Assembly: GCA_023436395.1 (NCBI GenBank)
Contig: JAEZJJ010000019.1
Coordinates: 1 to 8,602 of the forward strand
Source: Bacillota bacterium
GTDB taxonomy: Bacteria > Bacillota > Clostridia > Lachnospirales > Cellulosilyticaceae
DNA length: 8,602 bases
Direction of reading: 5' to 3'
The translations under genes and the position numbers were made by a program. The notes below the pieces were generated by a model that was not told where the DNA came from, made no database searches, and saw only the letters and a program-made list of their open reading frames with translations. How positions within the stretch are numbered: the stretch's first letter is position 1; each line of letters begins with the position of its first letter. This document shows, piece by piece, positions 1 to 5,845 of the stretch.

Positions 1-126
1 CCTCCCTTTACCCGAGCAATCAGTGAACATTTTCCTTAAGTCCAGAGGTACCTATAACAATAGATTGAGACTTGGCTGACCCGGTCAGTTCCTCAGAATC
101 TCGAAGTGGTGATTCTGCTTCAGGAA
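1..126. ncRNA. Probable 3' part of a structured RNA (unidentified)
   Basis: This stretch is about 46% G+C by hand count over 1-120, against roughly 20% in 181-240, and has no convincing reading frame. Three helices lie end to end without gaps. Helix A pairs CC at 34-35 and AAGTC at 38-42 with GACTTGG at 69-75. Helix B is CTGACCCGGTCAG at 76-88. Helix C pairs TTCCT and CAGAATC (89-100) with GATTCTG (111-117) and AGGAA (122-126). A T-rich stretch follows on the plus strand (127-144), which would suit an RNA ending there, but the helices read equally well on the minus strand, so strand is left open. I checked it from memory against SRP RNA, tmRNA, RNase P RNA, T-box and common riboswitch motifs and recognise none. 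6S RNA cannot be excluded. The left end lies outside the window. Confidence 0.45.
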
Positions 127-225
127 GTTATTTCTTTTATCTTTACACTTCTATATATGTGATGAAAAAGATAATTCCCTAGTAAATTTTGAAAAATATT
201 AGTTAATGCATTCTCCTTATTTTTT

Positions 226-234
226 TGTTATAAT
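226..234 (+). promoter_or_regulatory. Extended -10 promoter element of lgt
   Basis: TGTTATAAT is a perfect extended -10 element (TGn followed by consensus TATAAT). No good -35 hexamer is present at 16-18 bp upstream, which fits an extended -10 promoter. Transcription would start near 241, giving a leader of about 70 nt before lgt. Confidence 0.6.
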
Positions 235-295
235 GGGTAAATGTAAGCTAAACAGAAAAATTAAACAATACGTATAGAGAATAACGTGAGAGTTT

Positions 296-301
296 AGGGG
301 G
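296..301 (+). promoter_or_regulatory. Ribosome binding site of lgt
   Basis: AGGGGG lies 10 nt before the ATG at 312, a slightly long but usable spacing, and supports that start. Confidence 0.55.
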
Positions 302-311
302 AAAGAGAGAG

Positions 312-1091
312 ATGTATAATGATATTTGGTCGATAGGCAGTCTGACCATTCATGGTTATGGTTTAATGATTGGGATAGGTTTTATAGTTGCCTTATTTAT
401 GGCAACATATAGAGCAAAGAAAAAAGGATTAGACGCTGATGTAGTAAGTAGTATTGCTATGTTAGTCATTGTTTTTGGTTTTTTAGGTGCCAAGCTCTTA
501 TTTGTGATTGTAGAGTTTGATCGTTTCTTGCAAGATCCGATAAGTATAATTGGATCTGAAGGTTTTGTAGTATATGGTGGTATTATTGCAGGTGTATTAA
601 CAGCAGTTTGTTATTTGCGCTTTAAAAAACTCAATTTTATGGAATACTTTGATTTGATGATGCCATCTGTCGCTATGGCACAGGGGTTTGGAAGGATTGG
701 TTGCTTTTTAGCAGGATGTTGCTATGGCGTAGAAACACAATCTATGTTAGGCGTAGTTTTTCCGAAAGGGAGTTTAGCTCCTGCAGGTGTCAAGTTATTG
801 CCGACCCAGTTGATTTCTTCTGTAGGTGATTTCCTCATTGCAGGTGTTTTAATTGGGTTTGCTCGTAAGTCAAAAACAAAAGGAAATACAGGTGCCCTAT
901 ACTTATTACTTTATGGAATTGGTAGATTTGGTGTAGAATGTTTAAGAAGTGATGAAAGAGGTATAATAGGTATACTTTCTACATCACAGGCTATTTCTAT
1001 CGTCTTTGTTATAGGTGCAATAGTATTATTTATCCTTAATAAGAAAAGGCAAGCTTCAAAGCTAATAGAAAATGAAACAGAAGATGTTTAA
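312..1091 (+). CDS. lgt: Prolipoprotein diacylglyceryl transferase, divergent clostridial type
   Basis: A 259-residue polytopic membrane protein of the Lgt family, which moves diacylglycerol from phosphatidylglycerol to the lipobox cysteine of prolipoproteins in the cytoplasmic membrane. Hydrophobic segments are visible at about 17-33, 47-68, 86-104, 170-184 and 222-243. The amino end keeps the HGYGLM motif (H14, Y16), and the carboxyl end keeps GRFGVE (R205, E209), equivalent by memory to E. coli Y26, R239 and E243. The signature region reads GRIGCFLAGCCYG (127-139): R128 and G139 are kept, but C131 and C136 stand where E. coli has N146 and E151. Y88 in VVYGGIIAG stands where E. coli has H103. 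Length is close to the family norm (E. coli 291). It is a single-gene unit with its own promoter and terminator. Membership of the family is secure; full Lgt activity is an inference, and a paralogue with another role is possible. Confidence 0.85.
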   Translation: MYNDIWSIGSLTIHGYGLMIGIGFIVALFMATYRAKKKGLDADVVSSIAMLVIVFGFLGAKLLFVIVEFDRFLQDPISIIGSEGFVVYGGIIAGVLTAVCYLRFKKLNFMEYFDLMMPSVAMAQGFGRIGCFLAGCCYGVETQSMLGVVFPKGSLAPAGVKLLPTQLISSVGDFLIAGVLIGFARKSKTKGNTGALYLLLYGIGRFGVECLRSDERGIIGILSTSQAISIVFVIGAIVLFILNKKRQASKLIENETEDV

Positions 1092-1107
1092 GAAATTCCC
1101 TGAGATA

Positions 1108-1159
1108 CTACTATAATAGGCAGAAAAGTAAATCAGGTGAAATAGGCTACTATAATAGG
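1108..1159 (+). repeat. 13-bp direct repeat CTACTATAATAGG, two copies
   Basis: CTACTATAATAGG occurs at 1108-1120 and again at 1147-1159, 39 bp apart. The second copy is the left arm of the lgt terminator. The first copy could pair with the same right arm (1175-1186), so two alternative stems are possible. Confidence 0.6.
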
Positions 1160-1192
1160 ATTAAATGTATTTATCCTTTATAGTAGCTTTTT
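1146..1192 (+). terminator. Intrinsic terminator after lgt
   Basis: The left arm GCTACTATAATAGGAT (1146-1161) pairs with ATCCTTTATAGTAGC (1173-1187), with one bulged base, and is followed by TTTTT. It ends the lgt transcript about 55 bp after the stop codon. Confidence 0.85.
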
Positions 1193-1228
1193 ATATGGAT
1201 TAATATATTATTAGAAATAAAAAAATAC

Positions 1229-1246
1229 TTGTATAAAAATATACAA
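1229..1246. promoter_or_regulatory. Palindrome upstream of the phosphorylase promoter, possible operator
   Basis: TTGTATAAAAATATACAA is a perfect inverted repeat with 7-bp arms and a 4-bp spacer. It ends 23 bp before the -35 hexamer of the phosphorylase promoter, where an activator or repressor could bind. It is entirely AT-rich apart from one G and one C, so chance is a real alternative. Confidence 0.3.
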
Positions 1247-1269
1247 TTTCAATATTTTAAGTTTTCATG

Positions 1270-1298
1270 TTGATAGCAATAGAAGAGAAGGCTAAAAT
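1270..1298 (+). promoter_or_regulatory. Sigma-A-type promoter of the GH94 gene
   Basis: TTGATA (1270-1275), a 17-bp spacer and TAAAAT (1293-1298) each differ from consensus by one base. Transcription would start near 1305, giving a leader of about 38 nt. Confidence 0.6.
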
Positions 1299-1331
1299 AA
1301 AATAAATAGAATATTTTAATATATTAAACTT

Positions 1332-1337
1332 GGAGGG
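1332..1337 (+). promoter_or_regulatory. Ribosome binding site of the GH94 gene
   Basis: GGAGGG lies 5 nt before the ATG at 1343 and fixes that start. Confidence 0.75.
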
Positions 1338-1342
1338 TTATC

Positions 1343-3736
1343 ATGAATTATGGTTATTTTGATGAGAAGAACAGAGAATATGTCATTACCAATCCTAATA
1401 CGCCTGCACCATGGGCAAATTATTTAGGTTCACCAGAATACGGTGCTATTATTTCACATAACGCGGGTGGTTATAGTTTTGTTAAAAGTGGGGCAAATGG
1501 ACGTATTTTACGTTACGTTTTTAATCAAGAAGATAAACCAGGACGCTATATTTATTTAAGAGATGATGATGCAAATGATTATTGGTCAGCTTCTTGGCAG
1601 CCAGTAGGTAAAAGCTTAGAAACTTATAAAAGTGAATGCCATCATGGAACAGCTTACACTAATATTAAAGCAGAGTATATAGGTATTGCATCAGAAGCAC
1701 TTTACTATGTACCACTTAATAAAACTTATGAAGTATGGCGTTTAAAAGTAACAAACACTAGTGATCAAGTGAGAAATCTATCAGTATTTGGTTATGCTGA
1801 GTTTACAAATGAAAACAACTATGAAAATGATCAAGTGAATTTACAATACACCCTATTTATTACACGTACATATTTTAAAGGTAATAAAATCCTCCAAACC
1901 ATTAATGAAAACTGCCAAAAAGGTTGTAATGGAAGTAATCGCAAAGAGCGTTTCCTTGGTCTTGTAGGTAGTGAAGTGGCATCTTACAATGGAGATAAAT
2001 CAAGCTTCATAGGACGTTACCGTAGCTATGGCAATCCAATCGCAGTAGAAAGAGGTGCTTGTGATAACACACTTAACTATAATAGTAATGGTTGTGGGGC
2101 ACTTCAAACAAAAATTACACTTGCACCAGGTGAAACAAAAGAAATAGCTTTTGTGCTTGGTCAGTATAATGATGAGGAGTCAGCAGCAATTTTAGCAAGC
2201 TATAAGAACTTAAATAAAGTAGATGAAGAACTTGAAGAGTTAAAAGCTTACTGGCATGGTAAGTTAAGCAATCTTTATGTACAAACACCAAGTAGTGAGT
2301 TTAACAATATGGTTAATACGTGGAATGCTTATCAATGCTTTATTACCTTTATATGGTCAAGAGCAGCTTCATTTTTTTACTGTGGTCTTAGAAATGGCTA
2401 CGGTTATCGTGATACAGTACAAGATATCCAAGGCATTATTCACCTTGATTCAGCTATGGCAAAAGAAAAGATTATCTTTATGCTTTCTGCTCAAGTAGAT
2501 AATGGTGGAGGCTTGCCACTGGTTAAATTTGACCACAATGCAGGACATGAGGATACACCAGATGATGTTTCTTATGTACAGGCAACAGGACATCCAGCTT
2601 ACCGTGCAGATGATGCTTTATGGCTATTCCCAACTATCCTCAAATATATAGGTGAGTCTGGGGATAAAGATTTCATTAATGAAGTTGTTCCTTATGCCAA
2701 TAAAGATGAAGGAACAGTTTATGATCACTTAAAAAGGGCAATTAATTTTTCTATGGAACGTATGGGAGCACATCAAATGCCAGCAGGACTTCATGCAGAC
2801 TGGAATGATTGTTTAAGACTTGGTAAAAAAGGTGAGTCTTCTTTTGTAGCACTTCAACTTTATTATGCGATGAGTGTACTTCGTAACTTTGCAGTAGATT
2901 TAAATGATACAGATTATATTGCTTACTTAGATGAAGTACAAAAGACATTAGGTGATACGATTCAAGAACATTGTTGGGAAGACGATCGTTTCATTCGTGG
3001 CTTTAAAGAAGATGGTACAGTCATTGGTTCTAAGAAAGATCCAGAAGCAAGTATGTGGTTAAATCCTCAATCTTGGGCTGTTATCAGTGGTCTTGCAACC
3101 AAGGAACAAGCTGAAAAAGCCTTAGAATCAGTCTATAGAGAATTAAATACACCATATGGTGCACGTGTCATGGCGCCATCTTATAAAGAGCATGCCTTCG
3201 ATGGTGCTTTAGCGTTACTTTTCAATGGTTCAACTAAAGAAAATGGTGGTATCTTCTCTCAACCACAAGGATGGATTATCCTAGCTGAAGCTTTAATGGG
3301 ACATGGTAATCGTGCTTTTGAATACTTCATGGAAAGTGCACCAGCAGCACAAAATGACAATGCAGATGTACGTGTCTTAGAACCCTATGTACATGGTCAA
3401 TTTACAGAAAGTGTAGAAAGTCCATTTGAAGGACGTTCACATGTTCATTGGTTAACAGGTACAGCATCAACGGTTATGGTAGGATGTGTAGAAGGTATTC
3501 TAGGTCTTCGTCCAAATCTTGATGGCCTTAAAATTGAACCAGCTATTCCAAGTGATTGGAAGAAGTTTACGATGGAAAAAGTATTTAGAGGTAAAAAACT
3601 TCATATTACAGTAAATAATCCAGATGGTGCAGAAGGTGGCTATAAAGCTTGTTATTTAAATGGTGTAAAGTGTGAGAGTAATTATATATTTGCAGCAGAA
3701 TTAAAAGAAGAAAATGAGATTATCTTAGAGATGTAA
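1343..3736 (+). CDS. GH94 disaccharide phosphorylase (cellobiose/chitobiose phosphorylase family)
   Basis: A 797-residue protein close in length to cellobiose and N,N'-diacetylchitobiose phosphorylases (about 800-811). It lacks a signal peptide, so it should act in the cytoplasm, splitting a beta-linked disaccharide with phosphate into an alpha-sugar-1-phosphate and a free sugar. The amino end (1-90: GYFDEKNREYVIT, NAGGYSF, YWSASWQPV) is the typical beta-sandwich start. The catalytic (alpha/alpha)6 barrel carries GYRD (R356, D357), HADWND with D486 as the likely proton donor, and WLTGTAS (T705, G706), part of the phosphate site. The usual phosphate-binding histidine of the FSH/FCH motif is glutamine here (Q640 in GIFSQPQGW). 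The N-terminal sequence resembles chitobiose phosphorylase at least as much as cellobiose phosphorylase, so the substrate is left open. It stands alone, with no sugar transporter beside it in the window. Confidence 0.88.
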   Translation: MNYGYFDEKNREYVITNPNTPAPWANYLGSPEYGAIISHNAGGYSFVKSGANGRILRYVFNQEDKPGRYIYLRDDDANDYWSASWQPVGKSLETYKSECHHGTAYTNIKAEYIGIASEALYYVPLNKTYEVWRLKVTNTSDQVRNLSVFGYAEFTNENNYENDQVNLQYTLFITRTYFKGNKILQTINENCQKGCNGSNRKERFLGLVGSEVASYNGDKSSFIGRYRSYGNPIAVERGACDNTLNYNSNGCGALQTKITLAPGETKEIAFVLGQYNDEESAAILASYKNLNKVDEELEELKAYWHGKLSNLYVQTPSSEFNNMVNTWNAYQCFITFIWSRAASFFYCGLRNGYGYRDTVQDIQGIIHLDSAMAKEKIIFMLSAQVDNGGGLPLVKFDHNAGHEDTPDDVSYVQATGHPAYRADDALWLFPTILKYIGESGDKDFINEVVPYANKDEGTVYDHLKRAINFSMERMGAHQMPAGLHADWNDCLRLGKKGESSFVALQLYYAMSVLRNFAVDLNDTDYIAYLDEVQKTLGDTIQEHCWEDDRFIRGFKEDGTVIGSKKDPEASMWLNPQSWAVISGLATKEQAEKALESVYRELNTPYGARVMAPSYKEHAFDGALALLFNGSTKENGGIFSQPQGWIILAEALMGHGNRAFEYFMESAPAAQNDNADVRVLEPYVHGQFTESVESPFEGRSHVHWLTGTASTVMVGCVEGILGLRPNLDGLKIEPAIPSDWKKFTMEKVFRGKKLHITVNNPDGAEGGYKACYLNGVKCESNYIFAAELKEENEIILEM

Positions 3737-3744
3737 TCTATATA

Positions 3745-3785
3745 ATAGCACCCTACTATAAATTGATAGCTAGGGTGCTATTTTT
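3745..3785 (+). terminator. Intrinsic terminator after the GH94 gene
   Basis: ATAGCACCCTA (3745-3755) and TAGGGTGCTAT (3771-3781) form a perfect 11-bp stem with a 15-nt loop, followed by a T run to 3785. It begins 8 bp after the stop codon. Confidence 0.92.
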
Positions 3786-3828
3786 AAAAGCTCAATTAAA
3801 GGTGCTACAGATTCAGACTTAGACTCTA

Positions 3829-3856
3829 TTGACTCAAGTTGTATACTACTTATAGT
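3829..3856 (+). promoter_or_regulatory. Promoter of the transporter-nudC unit
   Basis: TTGACT (3829-3834) and TATAGT (3851-3856), separated by 16 bp, each differ from sigma-A consensus by one base. The start would be near 3863. Confidence 0.6.
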
Positions 3857-3898
3857 ACTAATTTAAAAGAAAGACTAAAGGAGAGACGATAGACAGAA

Positions 3899-4759
3899 AT
3901 GTGGATTATTTTAGCAATGGGCTCAGCCTTTTTTGCAGGACTCACAGCAATATTGGCTAAATGTGGTGTTAAAAATGCAGACTCAAATGTTGTAACAGCC
4001 CTAAGAACGATAGTGGTTTTGATTTTTTCATGGCTTATGGTTTTTATAGTTGGAAGCCAAGGCGAAATGAGGAGTATAGATACCAAGACATTGGGGTTCT
4101 TGGTTTTATCAGGATTAGCTACAGGTGGATCTTGGTTATGTTACTTCAAGGCACTACAATTAGGAAATGTTAATAAGGTAACACCTATAGATAAATCAAG
4201 TACTATTTTGTCTATGGTATTTGCCTTCATATTATTAGGGGAAACAATTACCTTAATCAAAGTGATGGCCATGGTATTGATTGGCAGTGGGACCTATATG
4301 ATGATTCAAAAGAAAAAAGAAACTTTAGAAAAAGGACAAAACAAAAGATGGTTAGTATTTGCATGGGGTTCCTCACTTTTTGCCAGTTTAACCTCCATAT
4401 TAGGAAAGATAGGCATTCAAAATATAGATGCAACCTTAGGTACTGCCATTAGAACGATTGTAGTACTGATCATGGCTTGGTGTGTCGTAGTGATTACAAG
4501 AAAGCAGAGTACAATAAAAAGTATTGATAGAAGAAGTTGGTTATTTATTATTTTATCAGGAATTACAACAGGGGGGTCTTGGCTATGCTATTACTCCGCT
4601 CTTCAACTAGGGCCAGCTAGTGTGGTTGTGCCTATTGATAAATTAAGCATATTAGTGACCATAGGATTTTCTTCTATTGTCCTACACGAAAAGTTAAGTA
4701 GAAAATCATTTTGGGGGCTTATGTTATTAGTCATAGGGACATTAATATTACTTTGTTAA
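3899..4759 (+). CDS. EamA/DMT-family transporter made of two matching halves
   Basis: A 286-residue, very hydrophobic inner-membrane protein of the drug/metabolite transporter superfamily, probably with 10 membrane segments. Residues 2-137 and 151-286 align to each other without a gap at an offset of 149, at roughly 40% identity by eye. Shared stretches include A(L/I)RTIVVLI (34-42 and 183-191), TGGSWLCY (75-82 and 224-231), ALQLG (85-89 and 234-238) and PIDK (96-99 and 245-248). Each half resembles the short single-EamA proteins of about 140 residues. A lysine-rich linker (138-150) joins them. An in-frame TAG at 3890 bounds the start, and AAAGGAGA (3877-3884) is the likely ribosome binding site, 14 nt upstream. 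No terminator separates it from nudC 45 bp downstream. The family exports or imports amino acids, sugars or other metabolites; the substrate cannot be read from the sequence. Confidence 0.85.
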   Translation: MWIILAMGSAFFAGLTAILAKCGVKNADSNVVTALRTIVVLIFSWLMVFIVGSQGEMRSIDTKTLGFLVLSGLATGGSWLCYFKALQLGNVNKVTPIDKSSTILSMVFAFILLGETITLIKVMAMVLIGSGTYMMIQKKKETLEKGQNKRWLVFAWGSSLFASLTSILGKIGIQNIDATLGTAIRTIVVLIMAWCVVVITRKQSTIKSIDRRSWLFIILSGITTGGSWLCYYSALQLGPASVVVPIDKLSILVTIGFSSIVLHEKLSRKSFWGLMLLVIGTLILLC

Positions 4760-4804
4760 TGTAAGTATTTACGTAGTATAGAAGAAAAGAAATGGGGCGA
4801 TGAG

Positions 4805-5629
4805 ATGATACAAGACTTAAACACACATAAGTATCATAATGAGTATAGTAATAGAAGGCCAATAGAAGGAGATATTATCTTTGCCTTTTCAGGAAGAGAA
4901 ATCCTAGTGAATAGCAAAGAAGAAAGAATTTTTCCAGTATATGAGGACTTCAAAGATAAAAAAATCACATTTATCTATTTGTTTGCCATAGATGAGCAGT
5001 GCTATTATTTGGCGTATGGAAAAGAGAATATGGGTATAGAAGGCTATGGGTTTGAAAATATTAATTTAATGAGAACACTTAAGCCAAGACATTTAGCTTT
5101 TGCAGCAATGACAGCTTTTCATTTGTTTAATTGGTATCATACGAATCAATTTTGTGGCTGTTGTAAGGGGAATATGGTACATAGTGAAAAGGAACGGGCG
5201 TTATATTGTGAGGCGTGTGGCAATATGGTATTCCCTAGAATTTCACCTGCAGTAATTGTAGGTGTAACAGATGGAAGCCGAATTTTAATGACAAAATATG
5301 CAGGACGTGACTATAAGAAATATGCTTTAGTAGCCGGCTTTTGTGAAATTGGTGAGACAGCAGAAAAAACAGTTGAGCGAGAAGTGCTAGAGGAAGTAGG
5401 GTTAAAAGTTAAAAATATTCGCTATTATAAGAGTCAACCTTGGGGCTTTGCAGGGGATTTACTTTTGGGCTTCTTTGCAGAAGTAGAGGGGAGTACAGAA
5501 ATCAAGCTAGATGAGACAGAACTATCTGAAGGCGTTTGGATAGAAAGAGAGGACATTGAACTTAAAGAAGATGGTGCTAGTCTTACAGAGGAAATGATTC
5601 TGCATTTTAAGAATCATAGTGTGGTTTAA
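4805..5629 (+). CDS. nudC: NAD(H) pyrophosphatase / NAD-decapping Nudix hydrolase
   Basis: A 274-residue cytoplasmic protein (E. coli NudC has 257) that cleaves NADH, and in the known family also the NAD cap of RNA, to NMN(H) and AMP or 5'-monophosphate RNA. A four-cysteine zinc ribbon is present: C117 and C120, then C135 and C138 (C119 is an extra cysteine). The Nudix box is complete: G178, E184, R192-E193, E196-E197, G199. The NudC-specific motif follows as SQPWGF (210-215), with glycine at the variable position and AGDLL after it. Magnesium-dependent catalysis is expected from the intact EExxEE-type glutamates. The ribosome binding site is weak (GGGG at 4794-4797), which suggests translation coupled to the transporter gene 45 bp upstream. 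An out-of-frame ATG at 4800 stops after two codons and is not used. The identification is firm. Confidence 0.93.
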   Translation: MIQDLNTHKYHNEYSNRRPIEGDIIFAFSGREILVNSKEERIFPVYEDFKDKKITFIYLFAIDEQCYYLAYGKENMGIEGYGFENINLMRTLKPRHLAFAAMTAFHLFNWYHTNQFCGCCKGNMVHSEKERALYCEACGNMVFPRISPAVIVGVTDGSRILMTKYAGRDYKKYALVAGFCEIGETAEKTVEREVLEEVGLKVKNIRYYKSQPWGFAGDLLLGFFAEVEGSTEIKLDETELSEGVWIEREDIELKEDGASLTEEMILHFKNHSVV

Positions 5630-5678
5630 TAGTGAGGTAACTTAAAGGATTATCAGAAAGAAATTATACTAGAATAGA

Positions 5679-5716
5679 AAATAGGCATAGGCTGAGTGAA
5701 TAGCCTATGCCTATTT
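5679..5716. terminator. Perfect 15-bp hairpin after nudC
   Basis: AAATAGGCATAGGCT (5679-5693) and AGCCTATGCCTATTT (5702-5716) pair perfectly around an 8-nt loop. The right arm ends in only three Ts and is followed by GCATATT, so the U tract is short. It is probably the terminator of the transporter-nudC unit. Confidence 0.7.
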
Positions 5717-5788
5717 GCATATTAATGTGAGATAAAAGATGAAGTAATTGGTATTTAGTGGTAAGCGTTTATTATCTTGAAGGATAAA

Positions 5789-5817
5789 TTGATAAAACAA
5801 GTAAAATAGGGTAAAAT
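5789..5817 (+). promoter_or_regulatory. Promoter of the lipoprotein gene
   Basis: TTGATA (5789-5794), a 17-bp spacer and TAAAAT (5812-5817) repeat exactly the hexamers and spacing of the GH94 promoter. The start would fall near 5824, after the in-frame ATG at 5816, so that ATG would not be in the message. A second reading, TTGAAG (5777-5782) with TAAAAT (5802-5807) at 19 bp, is weaker. Confidence 0.5.
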
Positions 5818-5836
5818 GAAGAGAAATGTAGAAATT

Positions 5837-5841
5837 GGAGG
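5837..5841 (+). promoter_or_regulatory. Ribosome binding site that decides the lipoprotein start
   Basis: GGAGG lies 4 nt before the ATG at 5846. The ATG at 5816 has no comparable site and lies within the predicted -10 element. The 5846 start also gives a signal peptide beginning with MKK. Confidence 0.65.
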
Positions 5842-5845
5842 AAAT

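Noticed and set aside
2..79. Short open frame on the plus strand entering from the left edge (about 25 codons to a TGA at 77-79)
   Set aside because: It uses codons unlike the neighbouring genes (CTC, CCC), matches no protein I recognise, and overlaps the strongly paired helices, so it is more likely chance within a structured RNA.
137..174. AT-rich inverted repeat TTATCTTT / AAAGATAA
   Set aside because: Eight AT-rich pairs around a 22-nt gap, without a T tract in either direction, are too weak to call a terminator or operator.
2277..2498. 73-codon open frame on the plus strand
   Set aside because: It lies wholly inside the GH94 gene in another frame and has no ribosome binding site or recognisable protein sequence.
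2751..2948. 65-codon open frame on the minus strand
   Set aside because: It is antisense to the conserved barrel of the GH94 gene, with no start signals of its own.
3850..4086. 78-codon open frame on the minus strand
   Set aside because: It is antisense to the transporter gene and its leader and has no family resemblance.
5816..5845. Upstream start of the lipoprotein gene
   Set aside because: The ATG overlaps the predicted -10 element and lacks a good ribosome binding site; the ATG at 5846 has GGAGG and a better signal peptide.
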